This document shows, piece by piece, positions 24,293 through 32,085 of a DNA stretch of 44,656 nucleotides. The stretch comes from Cyclobacteriaceae bacterium (GTDB lineage Bacteria; Bacteroidota; Bacteroidia; Cytophagales; Cyclobacteriaceae): positions 1 through 44,656 of the forward strand of contig JAEUUE010000034.1 in NCBI GenBank assembly GCA_016787605.1, in the 5' to 3' direction. Numbering within the stretch: position 1 is the stretch's first letter; each line of letters opens with the position of its first letter. Made by a program: the position numbers and the translations under genes. The notes under the pieces were generated by a model. It ran no database searches. It was not told the DNA's origin and saw only the letters and a list, made by a program, of their open reading frames with translations.

Positions 24293-26791
24293 ATGAAACG
24301 TCGTCTCCTTTTGGTTACCCTTGTTCTGGCAGTAGTTGGACCCGCTGCACGTGCTCAGCGGCCTGTGAGCCCGGTGATCGCGGGTATTGATTCTGCGCTG
24401 ACCTACCTCCATCAGCGCGAGCTGTATAACGGTACTGTTCTCATTGCAGAGAAGGGCAAGGTCCTTTACAAGAAGGCCTTCGGCGTCCGGAATGCCGGGG
24501 GCGAACAATTGACCACGGCCTCGTCGTTCAACCTGGCCTCGGTGTCCAAACAATTCTATGCCATGATGACGATGATGCTGAAGGAGCAGGGCAAATTGGC
24601 CTACGACGATCCGGTGAAGAAATATGTTCCTGCATTCCCTTATCCTACGATCACCATCCGCCACCTGCTCAACCAGACCTCGGGACTGCCCGAATATTTT
24701 GACATTGCGCAGGGAAGAATGACGCTGCTCGATACGCTGACCAATGCCATGATGATCCGCATCCTCGCGGAGCGCAAGCCTCCGCTCGTGTTCGAACCGG
24801 GCACACGGTGGGAGTATTGCAACACGAATTATACGACCCTGGCGTCCGTCATCGAATCGGCGTCGGGGATAACGCCGGAGACTTTATTCCAAAAGTATAT
24901 CACGGGTCCTTTGAAGATGAACGATACGTATATCTATCACCTGAAGCAGAAGACGTATCCTGCCTCCCGCGTTTTTGGCTTCAAGATAGAAGGTGGAAAG
25001 AGGGTGACTGACGACCTGGTGCGCTTAGACGGCATCGTCGGCGATGGGAACGTCTATTCATCGGTGGAGGATCTGCTGAAATGGGACCAGGCGTTGTACA
25101 CGGAAAAGCTGGTGAAGAAGAGTACGCTGCAGGAGGCGTTCACGCCTGCCCGCCTGAAAAACGGCGAGCTGACAGATTATGGATTTGGATGGAGAGTGGA
25201 TGCTGCGGGAGGGAAACTTTCCCATACCGGCGGTTGGGTGGGATTTGCTACAATCATTGTGCGCTACACCGGTAAGAATCAAACACTGATTGTCCTGGAC
25301 AACAGCGGGCAGATGTACGCACACCAGGCCGTCGTGAACCGGTGGGAGGGGAAATCATTCGTATGGCCCAAGACTCAACTGATTACCAATGTCCGCCTGA
25401 TCGACGGCTCGGGACTGCCGGCCACGGCCGAGAGCGTGCGCCTGCTGAATGACCGTATTCACGACCGGGGCTCACTCCGTGCGCAGCCGGGTGAACCAGT
25501 CATCGATGGGAAGGGGCAGGTGCTGTCACCGGGATTCATCGACAGCCATAGTCATCATGATTGGGGCCTGATGGAAAAGCCGTCATGTGTTGCCGCAACC
25601 AACCAGGGGATCACGACGATCGTCATCGGTCAAGACGGTTCATCAACTCCCATTGATTCGCTCCACGCCAGGATGAAGCGCGTGCCCGTGTCGGTCAACA
25701 TCGCCACCTACACCGGTCATGCCACGCTGCGAAGCCGCGCCATGATCGACCTCTCGCGGAACGCCACGGATGCGGAGATCGACAGCATGAGCCGAATGCT
25801 GGTAAGGGAAATGGATAAAGGATCCCTCGGGCTGGCTACCGGCCTCGAATATGAGGCGGCTTTCTACTCCAACCGCGACGAGGTGGTGTCGCTCGCCAAA
25901 ACGGCGGCTTCGAGAGGAGGGCGCTACATCAGTCACATCCGCAGTGAAGATGAGAACATCGAGTCTGCCCTGGAGGAGATTGTGGCCATCGGTCGTGAGG
26001 CGAAGATCCCCGTCCAAATCTCCCATTTCAAAATTGCCATGCGAGGCAAATGGGGCAGCGCCCGGAGGATCGTCGGGATGCTGGACCAGGTGAGGCAGGC
26101 AGGAGTTGAGGTCACCGCTGATGTTTATCCTTATCGTATGTGGCATTCCACGCCCCGGGTACTCTTCCCGCAAAAAGACTTTGAGAGTCTAGCCGCCGCG
26201 GAGAAAGCGTGCCGTGAGTATTTCGATCCCGAGTCGTCGGTGATGACGGAATATCCGGCCAATCGTTCCTATGAGGGCAAGACGGTGGCGGAGATCGGCC
26301 GCATCAATAACGAGACGCCGGCCAAGGCCTTGCTGCGGATCATCCGGGAATCGGCAAAACCGGGCATGGAGTCTGCCATTGTCGGGACCTCCATGAGCGA
26401 GGAAGATATCACCACGCTGCTGCAGTGGGAAAATTCCAATGTTTGCTCCGACGGCGCGATCGACGGACACCCGAGAGGCCATGGCGCCTTCACCCGCATG
26501 CTGGGACGCTATGTGCGCGAACAAAAGATCATGCCCCTGGAAGAAGCGGTGCACAAGATGACGGGACTGACGGCGGAGCACATGGGGATCACGGGACGAG
26601 GGCTGATCGTTCCGGGATACTTTGCGGACCTTGTCCTGTTTGATCCGGATAAAGTCATCGACAACGCCACCATCTCGCAAGCCACCGCGCTGTCGTCGGG
26701 AATTTCCGCCGTCTGGGTCAATGGCCAGCTCGTATTCCGCGATGGCGCCGCAGTATCTAACTTCCCAGGTCAATTTGTGTCCAGAAAATAA
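24293..26791 (+). CDS. Fusion of beta-lactamase-type serine hydrolase and N-acyl-D-amino-acid deacylase
   Basis: An 832-residue exported protein starting at ATG 24293 (MKRRLLLVTLVLAVVGPAAR), a signal peptide ending ARAQ. A GTG/ATG further upstream would add 23 residues before the signal and is rejected. Domain 1 (about 25-350) is a class C beta-lactamase/DD-peptidase fold with SVSK at 83-86, YCN at 175-177 and HTG at 311-313. Domain 2 (about 365-832) is an amidohydrolase of the D-aminoacylase type with HSHHD at 419-423, His548 in SHIRSED, His578 in SHFK and Asp720 in CSDGAIDGH. The position usually held by the metal-ligand Cys is Asp448 (QDG). Together they could release D-amino acids from peptides and then deacylate them in the periplasm. 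Confidence 0.85.
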   Translation: MKRRLLLVTLVLAVVGPAARAQRPVSPVIAGIDSALTYLHQRELYNGTVLIAEKGKVLYKKAFGVRNAGGEQLTTASSFNLASVSKQFYAMMTMMLKEQGKLAYDDPVKKYVPAFPYPTITIRHLLNQTSGLPEYFDIAQGRMTLLDTLTNAMMIRILAERKPPLVFEPGTRWEYCNTNYTTLASVIESASGITPETLFQKYITGPLKMNDTYIYHLKQKTYPASRVFGFKIEGGKRVTDDLVRLDGIVGDGNVYSSVEDLLKWDQALYTEKLVKKSTLQEAFTPARLKNGELTDYGFGWRVDAAGGKLSHTGGWVGFATIIVRYTGKNQTLIVLDNSGQMYAHQAVVNRWEGKSFVWPKTQLITNVRLIDGSGLPATAESVRLLNDRIHDRGSLRAQPGEPVIDGKGQVLSPGFIDSHSHHDWGLMEKPSCVAATNQGITTIVIGQDGSSTPIDSLHARMKRVPVSVNIATYTGHATLRSRAMIDLSRNATDAEIDSMSRMLVREMDKGSLGLATGLEYEAAFYSNRDEVVSLAKTAASRGGRYISHIRSEDENIESALEEIVAIGREAKIPVQISHFKIAMRGKWGSARRIVGMLDQVRQAGVEVTADVYPYRMWHSTPRVLFPQKDFESLAAAEKACREYFDPESSVMTEYPANRSYEGKTVAEIGRINNETPAKALLRIIRESAKPGMESAIVGTSMSEEDITTLLQWENSNVCSDGAIDGHPRGHGAFTRMLGRYVREQKIMPLEEAVHKMTGLTAEHMGITGRGLIVPGYFADLVLFDPDKVIDNATISQATALSSGISAVWVNGQLVFRDGAAVSNFPGQFVSRK

Positions 26792-26807
26792 ATTAATCAC
26801 CTTCCAG

Positions 26808-26834
26808 CTTCTAGATTCTAGCTTCTAGCTTCTA
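26808..26834 (+). repeat. Heptamer tandem repeat (CTTCTAG-type)
   Basis: About four 7-bp units (CTTCTAG, ATTCTAG, CTTCTAG, CTTCTA) fill most of the 48-bp gap between the fusion gene and the M20 hydrolase gene. A similar 7-bp periodicity with a different unit lies at 44621-44656. Confidence 0.6.
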
Positions 26835-26839
26835 CTACT

Positions 26840-28069
26840 ATGATGATCAATTCCCACCGCCTTCAATCCCGCATCCGCCGGATGAATGAGATTGGGCAAC
26901 TGCCTGGAGGTGGCAACCGCAGACTGGCGCTCACCAACGAAGATAAGGCGGCTCGCGACTTGTTGCGACAATGGTTTGAGGAAGAAGGACTGGAAGTACA
27001 GGTGGACGAGGTAGGAAACATGTACGGGTTCCGGGAAGGCCGGAATCCAGGCAAGGCGGTGGCCCTGGGTTCTCACCTGGATACGGTCTCCACCGGGGGG
27101 AAATACGATGGAACCTATGGGGTGCTGGCGGCGCTGGAAGTGATTTCTGTCCTAAACGAAAATAAGGTGGTTACCGACTGCCCGTTGGTGATCGTCAACT
27201 TCACCAACGAAGAGGGAGCCCGGTTTGCTCCCGACATGATGGGCAGTCTCGTGGTTTCAAAGCCGGAGTTGCGCGATGCTGTCTGGGAGGCCAGGGACCT
27301 CAACGATAACCAGGTGACCGTCAAAGCCGAGTTGGCGAGGATCGGGTACCTCGGTACGGTCCGTTGCGGCTCCGTGCCGATTGAATCCTACGTCGAGTTG
27401 CACATTGAACAAGGTCCCATCCTGGAGAAGGAGGGGACGAAAATCGGGGTGGTGGAAAAAGTTCAGGGTATTTACTGGACGGAATATGTACTCACGGGGC
27501 AGGCGGCCCATGCCGGCACGACCCCGATTGAACTCCGCCGGGATCCCGGGCTCTTGGCTTCGCGCATCAATGTTTTTCTCCGGGAGATGGCAATGCGGCA
27601 CCCGCCTCAGTTGGCTACCATCGGGTTGATGGAGTACTATCCCAATGTCATCAACGTGGTGCCGGAGCGGGTGCGGCTGGTGACTGACCTGCGCAACCCT
27701 TTCGTCAAGGGATTGGTGGAATCACAGCGCCAACTCGACGAGTTCGTGTTGGACCAGGCTCTGGCCGCCGGTATTGAAGTTCGGCGCACCGAGCAGGTGA
27801 GGCTTTCACCCGTGGATTTTTCCCAGGAGATCGTTTCTGTCCTGGAGACCTGTGCCGCGGAACGGGGGCTTTCCACCCGACGGATGGTGAGTGGCGCCGG
27901 GCATGATGCCCAGATGATGGCCGCGGTGGCAAAGGCAGCGATGATCTTCGTGCCCAGTGCGGGCGGAATCAGCCACAATGAAAAGGAGCACACATCACCG
28001 GCCGATTTGGAGAATGGGGCAAACCTGTTGCTGGACGTCGCGTTGAGGTTGGCTCGCCAAACCAGCTGA
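26840..28069 (+). CDS. M20-family Zn-dependent hydrolase (N-carbamoyl-L-amino-acid hydrolase / allantoate amidohydrolase type)
   Basis: A 409-residue cytoplasmic protein with the binuclear metal motifs of the carbamoylase branch. GSHLDTV has His79 and Asp81, Asp90 is in KYDGTYGV, Glu124-Glu125 are in NFTNEEGARF, His188 is in ELHIEQGP, and the C-terminal ISHNEKEH motif lies at 377-384. A lid domain with QAAHAGTTP is present. Family members remove carbamoyl, ureido or acyl groups from amino-acid derivatives. It begins 48 bp after the D-aminoacylase fusion gene on the same strand, which suggests a shared role in salvage of N-substituted amino acids. Which derivative is used cannot be told. Confidence 0.85.
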   Translation: MMINSHRLQSRIRRMNEIGQLPGGGNRRLALTNEDKAARDLLRQWFEEEGLEVQVDEVGNMYGFREGRNPGKAVALGSHLDTVSTGGKYDGTYGVLAALEVISVLNENKVVTDCPLVIVNFTNEEGARFAPDMMGSLVVSKPELRDAVWEARDLNDNQVTVKAELARIGYLGTVRCGSVPIESYVELHIEQGPILEKEGTKIGVVEKVQGIYWTEYVLTGQAAHAGTTPIELRRDPGLLASRINVFLREMAMRHPPQLATIGLMEYYPNVINVVPERVRLVTDLRNPFVKGLVESQRQLDEFVLDQALAAGIEVRRTEQVRLSPVDFSQEIVSVLETCAAERGLSTRRMVSGAGHDAQMMAAVAKAAMIFVPSAGGISHNEKEHTSPADLENGANLLLDVALRLARQTS

Positions 28070-28087
28070 GAAGGTTCCTCCGGCTGT

Positions 28088-28924
28088 TCAGGGATTGCAG
28101 TAGTCGCAATACATGGGGTCTTCTTCCTTTTTGCCATTCGGAAAAAACTCCTCCTCGGTAAATGAGCATTTTTGGCATGCCGACACGTAGCTCAGCACGG
28201 ATCGAGTGGCGGCGCCACACAGGCTGCAAGGCAGCCCTTGCCGGTAGTCACTGATTCCAAAGCCCGGGGTGTGACATTGGGGGCATGTGGACTTAACTCG
28301 CTGGATCAGTTTTTCGGCTGCTTTCTGAATGGTCTTCATCCGACTCGGGTTGCAGAACGCCCGCATGTCGGTTTCGGCCTGAACAGGAATCCCTCCGGCA
28401 GAGAGTTGGGTGAAGGCGTTTACCAGCGTTTCCCAGTCCTGTATTCCCTTTCTCAGGTTGGGGGCGTCCCCGGCAAGTGATCTCAGGATCAGTCCGTGCG
28501 AAGGGAACTGAACCTGTCGCGCGAACTCCATCAAGCCGGCCGGGGAATCGATCTTACGGCTGTTGAAATTGGTGTCGGTGGTGATTTCTCTCGCCTTTAT
28601 TTCCAGCTGGTTCTTTCGGTCAAGCAAAAGGACGATCTCTTCGTTGGCGTGCAGGAACGGCAATTCGGGATGGGGCCCAAAGGAACCCTCGCTGGCGACG
28701 GCCAGGTCAGCCCCGGTGATCTCCATCGCCATCTCGCATTTGATGCGAGTCGCGGTAATGGGATCATGCTTTCGCTCGATCTCGCCGGTGAACGTACCCA
28801 GCAGATCAGTGTCCAGCCCTTGAGCCATCAGGCATCGTACGCCGAGTTCTTTCTCCAGCGGGCCAGCCAGCACCTCTTCTTTCCGGTGCTTGGTGGCGAT
28901 CGCCAACATGCGTCCGTTGAACAC
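28088..28924 (-). CDS. DUF6671-like protein with C-terminal zinc ribbons
   Basis: A 278-residue soluble protein. The N-terminal 150 residues are an alpha/beta domain (GRMLAIATKHRKEEVLAGPL, SEGSFGPHPELPF) that I associate with the DUF6671 group. The C-terminal 80 residues hold four Cys pairs in the order CPQC, CSLC, CQKC and CDYC, fitting two zinc ribbons and suggesting nucleic-acid or protein binding. It starts 4 bp after the small membrane-protein gene, which itself starts 3 bp after icd, so the three are probably one transcript. Function is unknown; its 3' end is 18 bp from the convergent M20 gene. Confidence 0.7.
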   Translation of the reverse strand: MFNGRMLAIATKHRKEEVLAGPLEKELGVRCLMAQGLDTDLLGTFTGEIERKHDPITATRIKCEMAMEITGADLAVASEGSFGPHPELPFLHANEEIVLLLDRKNQLEIKAREITTDTNFNSRKIDSPAGLMEFARQVQFPSHGLILRSLAGDAPNLRKGIQDWETLVNAFTQLSAGGIPVQAETDMRAFCNPSRMKTIQKAAEKLIQRVKSTCPQCHTPGFGISDYRQGLPCSLCGAATRSVLSYVSACQKCSFTEEEFFPNGKKEEDPMYCDYCNP

Positions 28925-28928
28925 CCTG

Positions 28929-29147
28929 TTACTCCTTTTCCCTCGAGTAGCTCAGCGCCAGATGTGCGGATAAGCCGCAGATCAGCGAAAGGGACTCAAG
29001 CAAGGGTCGGTGAGTGGGATTGGAAGTGGTGAAGGTATAACCAAGCAGGGCGATGGTGGAGACAAATAAAAGGAGCCCGGCGACTTCGGCATGCTTCATA
29101 GAGGCTGGATAAATGGATCTTTTTGTTTCACGTTGTTCGGTAGCCAC
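28929..29147 (-). CDS. Small two-helix membrane protein
   Basis: A 72-residue protein with two hydrophobic stretches at about residues 22-42 and 50-66 and charged ends. It fits between icd and the DUF6671 gene with gaps of 3 and 4 bp, which argues strongly that it is real. No family is recognised. Confidence 0.6.
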   Translation of the reverse strand: MATEQRETKRSIYPASMKHAEVAGLLLFVSTIALLGYTFTTSNPTHRPLLESLSLICGLSAHLALSYSREKE

Positions 29148-29150
29148 GTG

Positions 29151-30587
29151 TTATTGTCCCTGGCCCAGTGAGTACTTGGCTACGCCGTCGAACTCATACA
29201 GGTTTTCCAGTTTAATGGTGTCGATCTGTTGCTGCATGGATTGCTGGAGGAGGTTGACGATGTGGGATTTCTGAAACGGTGTGCCGTTGACGGGTTTGAA
29301 CCGGCAGCGCCAATGGTCGGTGCAAAAGGTCTCCTTGAATCCGTCGGGCCACACTTTGATGCCGCGGTTGGTGATCATCGACAGCTGGGTTCCCTCCGGC
29401 GCCAGGTTCTTCACTTTCTGGGCGAGTTCGTTGGGATCGGTGCCGCTCCAGTGAACGAACACGTCAACCCCGACGAGTTGTTTGCGGGCAGGAGCCTTGC
29501 GCTTGTATTTCGGAAGATTCATCGTGGTGTGGCCGGAGTAGGAGACCGGCTTCAGGACAGAAGGTTTCTGGCCCAGGTTCTTTATAACGGCCTGCGCAAA
29601 TTCCTTGGTTCCGACTTTTTGCTTGCTCGTGCCTTCCTTGTAGATGTCGTAGGTGTGGATGCCGTCTTCAAGGGTTTTCAGCCAGGCGTTCTGCACTTTT
29701 TCAGCCACCGGCGATTGCCCGATGTGGTTGAGCATCATGATGGCCCCTTGCAGCAGGCCCGACGGGTTGGCCACATTTTGCCCGGCCCGGCGGGGAGCCG
29801 AACCGTGAATGGCTTCAAACATGGCGCACTCTTCGCCGATGTTGGCGGAGCCGGCGAGCCCGACGGAACCGGTGATTTGAGCGGCTACGTCGCTGAGTAC
29901 ATCGCCATAGAGATTGGGCATTACGATTACATCGAAAGCTTCCGGCGTATCGGCCATTTTCGCGGCGCCGATATCGATGATCCAGTGTTCATTCTCGATT
30001 TCGGGGTACTCCTTGGCGATCTCGTCGAAGACCTGGTGAAACAGGCCGTCGGTCTGCTTCATGATATTGTCCTTGGTGAAGCAGGTGACTTTCTTGCGGT
30101 TCTGTTGCTTGGCGTATTCGAAGGCGTAGCGGACGATCTTCTCGCAGCCGGGGCGGCTGATCAGTTTCAGGCACTGTACCACTTCGTCCGTTTGCTGGTG
30201 TTCAATTCCGGCGTACAAGTCCTCTTCATTTTCCCGGATGATGACAATGTCCATGACCGGATGCTTGGTGCTGACAAACGGGTGAAGGCTGCGGCAGGGC
30301 CTCACGTTGGCATAGAGCCCCAGGAACTTGCGCGTGGTCACGTTCAGGCTCTTGTATCCGCCTCCCTGTGGGGTCGTAATCGGTGCCTTGAGGAATACCT
30401 TGTTGCGCCGGATGATGTCCCAGGAGTCGCTGGATATGCCGGAGGTATTGCCGGCGAGGTAGACTTTTTCTCCCACCTCGATTTCTTCCACTTCAATGCG
30501 GGCGCCCGCAGCCATCAGGATATCCAGGGTGGCATCCATAATCTCGGGTCCGATGCCGTCACCTTTTGCAACCGTAATTTTTGTCAT
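29151..30587 (-). CDS. icd: NADP-dependent isocitrate dehydrogenase (Thermus-type, with C-terminal extension)
   Basis: A 478-residue TCA-cycle enzyme that oxidatively decarboxylates isocitrate to 2-oxoglutarate. The beta-decarboxylating dehydrogenase signature is clear: VAKGDGIGPEIMDATL at the N-terminus, substrate loop LGLYANVRPCRS, ENEEDLYAGIEH, and the metal and cofactor region VMPNLYGDVLSDVAAQITGS followed by EAIHGSAPRRAGQNVANP. About 130 residues follow the core (from KYKRKAPARK), matching the long C-terminal extension of the Thermus-type dimeric enzymes. It heads a three-gene operon with a small membrane protein and DUF6671. NADP rather than NAD use is inference. Its product feeds the substrate of the kor-type enzyme coded at the left edge. 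Confidence 0.9.
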   Translation of the reverse strand: MTKITVAKGDGIGPEIMDATLDILMAAGARIEVEEIEVGEKVYLAGNTSGISSDSWDIIRRNKVFLKAPITTPQGGGYKSLNVTTRKFLGLYANVRPCRSLHPFVSTKHPVMDIVIIRENEEDLYAGIEHQQTDEVVQCLKLISRPGCEKIVRYAFEYAKQQNRKKVTCFTKDNIMKQTDGLFHQVFDEIAKEYPEIENEHWIIDIGAAKMADTPEAFDVIVMPNLYGDVLSDVAAQITGSVGLAGSANIGEECAMFEAIHGSAPRRAGQNVANPSGLLQGAIMMLNHIGQSPVAEKVQNAWLKTLEDGIHTYDIYKEGTSKQKVGTKEFAQAVIKNLGQKPSVLKPVSYSGHTTMNLPKYKRKAPARKQLVGVDVFVHWSGTDPNELAQKVKNLAPEGTQLSMITNRGIKVWPDGFKETFCTDHWRCRFKPVNGTPFQKSHIVNLLQQSMQQQIDTIKLENLYEFDGVAKYSLGQGQ

Positions 30588-30656
30588 GGGTTATGCGTTT
30601 ATTCGCCGGCAAAGGTGGGCACAAATAACCATAAGGTTTTATTCAACTTTGTAATG

Positions 30657-30684
30657 CTTATCATAACGATTCGTTATGAATAAG
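30657..30684. promoter_or_regulatory. Near-perfect palindrome upstream of icd (operator candidate)
   Basis: Arms CTTATCATAACGA and TCGTTATGAATAAG meet around a central T, with only one unpaired base over 28 bp. It lies 70-97 bp upstream of the icd start. The sequence between it and icd contains a TTG and a TATTTGTG, close to Bacteroidota promoter boxes, so the palindrome would sit at or just above the -35 region. The regulator is unknown; a transcribed hairpin is the alternative. Confidence 0.6.
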
Positions 30685-30768
30685 AGCCGCCATGGAAGGG
30701 GCCGGGCGGGTTGGGAAAGCAGGTTTTTAAGCAGGAAAAGGCCTACGTATTGCCTTTGGATTCCCACA

Positions 30769-30806
30769 AAAGAAAAACTGGTATGATCCGCAAGGGACCA
30801 TACCAG
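30769..30806 (-). terminator. Intrinsic terminator after the 148-aa barrel-protein gene
   Basis: Arms CTGGTATGATCC (30778-30789) and GGACCATACCAG (30795-30806) pair over 12 bp with one mismatch and a 5-nt loop. On the minus strand the stem is followed by TTTTTCTTTT. It lies 28 bp downstream of the gene at 30834-31280. Confidence 0.8.
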
Positions 30807-30833
30807 TCTGATAGAGCAAATGATGGATGGCGC

Positions 30834-31280
30834 CTACCTGAACACGTAGCGGACGTTGAGTCCGAAGCTGTTGACGAACGCCGTGGTTTCGATCAGAACG
30901 AAGGTCGGGCGGTAGTCGAGACCAATGGCTATGGGTACTTCCTTGAAACGGTACTCGACCCCCACTTCACCCGAAGCGCCGAGGGCGAACGGGCTGGATA
31001 AATACAGGGCCGGGCCGACACCGACGTACCAGTTAACCGGGGAGTCAGGGATCGGGCGATACAGGAAATCCCAAAGGGCCTCCACGGCGACGCCGTTACC
31101 GAAGGCAACGTCAGCATGAATACGGCTGAACTTGCCAAGGGCAAATACTCCGTCGATGGCCACGCTGCTTTTGTTGGCCAGGGCGTCACCGAAACGGATA
31201 CCCAATTCCTGGGCTTGTCCATTATGGACGGCTGCCAGGCTAAGGACGGCCATGGCGAGGGCAATGCGAAGTGTCTTCAT
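30834..31280 (-). CDS. Small secreted or outer-membrane barrel-like protein
   Basis: A 148-residue protein with a clear signal peptide (MKTLRIALAMAVLSLAAVHN, ending GQAQ). The mature part alternates hydrophobic residues in about eight short strands (HADVAFGNGVAVEALWDFLY, PVNWYVGVGPALY, GASGEVGVEYRF) and ends in LNVRYVFR, the aromatic C-terminal strand expected of outer-membrane barrels. No named family is assigned. It has its own terminator downstream. Confidence 0.65.
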   Translation of the reverse strand: MKTLRIALAMAVLSLAAVHNGQAQELGIRFGDALANKSSVAIDGVFALGKFSRIHADVAFGNGVAVEALWDFLYRPIPDSPVNWYVGVGPALYLSSPFALGASGEVGVEYRFKEVPIAIGLDYRPTFVLIETTAFVNSFGLNVRYVFR

Positions 31281-31343
31281 TTTGGGTTTGTTTTTAAGGC
31301 CGCAAGTATAAGGTCGCGGCGCCTGAATTCAAACTTCTTTCGA

Positions 31344-32051
31344 CTAAAGGCCGATTTTCTCGCGCTTCGTCCAGATTTCGTGGATAGGTTCCCCTTTGCT
31401 GCTGAGGCCCTTATGGTGCCATTCGCCTTCAACCAGCGAATAGTCGAAACCGAGGCTCGCGCCAACGCGGGAATTGTCGCGGGAGAAGAAGGCAATATTT
31501 TCTGTGTACTTGCCATCGGCCGTGGTATAGGTGCCGCCTCCCGTGCCGAAGAACTCCTTGGTGTCCACGTTGTACGCGATCCACTGGAAGCGGGTACCCG
31601 ATAGAATTTTCATGGTACGCCGTGCCCCGGGTGTGGAACGCCTGATTTCACCCTTGTCATTGAATCGGCCGGTAATCAGCCAGGCACCTGCCAGCTGGCC
31701 GGGCGTGCCGTCGTCCGACCGGCTGAGCTCCGTAGAGCCGATGATCAGCTTCTTTCCGTCTTTGGAAAGCTTCAGGGTGAGCTTCACTTCCGTCCCCACG
31801 CGTTCCGGGTTCCGGGTGTCGAATTCGATAGTCTCTGTCAGTTGATCCCCGCTCACCGCGTACTTGCCGCCGTAAGTTCCGACAAACTGTTTGCCTTCCT
31901 GGCTGTACAAGGCCACGGAGAAGAAGTTGCCGGCATAAAGCCTCGATTCGGTGGATTCGGCCCCCTTATATTCCCAGGCACCCGTGAGGGGTTGGGCTTG
32001 TGAAAATGAAAGGGTCGCGGCGGTGACGAGGGTGATCCAAATTGATTTCAT
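31344..32051 (-). CDS. Secreted protein with two tandem homologous domains
   Basis: A 235-residue protein with a signal peptide (MKSIWITLVTAATLSFSQAQ). The mature part consists of two related units of about 100 residues, each with the same order of motifs. Unit 1 has LTGAWEYKG, FFSVALY, FVGTYGGKYAVSGDQLTETI and EFDTRNPERVG. Unit 2 has LAGAWLITG, FQWIAYN, FFGTGGGTYTTADGKYTENI and AFFSRDNSRVG. This lipocalin-like beta pattern is common in unnamed Bacteroidota secreted proteins and suggests binding of a small hydrophobic ligand. The function is not known. Confidence 0.7.
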   Translation of the reverse strand: MKSIWITLVTAATLSFSQAQPLTGAWEYKGAESTESRLYAGNFFSVALYSQEGKQFVGTYGGKYAVSGDQLTETIEFDTRNPERVGTEVKLTLKLSKDGKKLIIGSTELSRSDDGTPGQLAGAWLITGRFNDKGEIRRSTPGARRTMKILSGTRFQWIAYNVDTKEFFGTGGGTYTTADGKYTENIAFFSRDNSRVGASLGFDYSLVEGEWHHKGLSSKGEPIHEIWTKREKIGL

Positions 32052-32085
32052 AGGGAGATAGTTTGATCAGTAAATTACTAAATTC

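Noticed and set aside
29229-30683. Long plus-strand open frame (484 codons) opposite icd
   Set aside because: It is the mirror of the conserved isocitrate dehydrogenase frame and shows no domain signature of its own.
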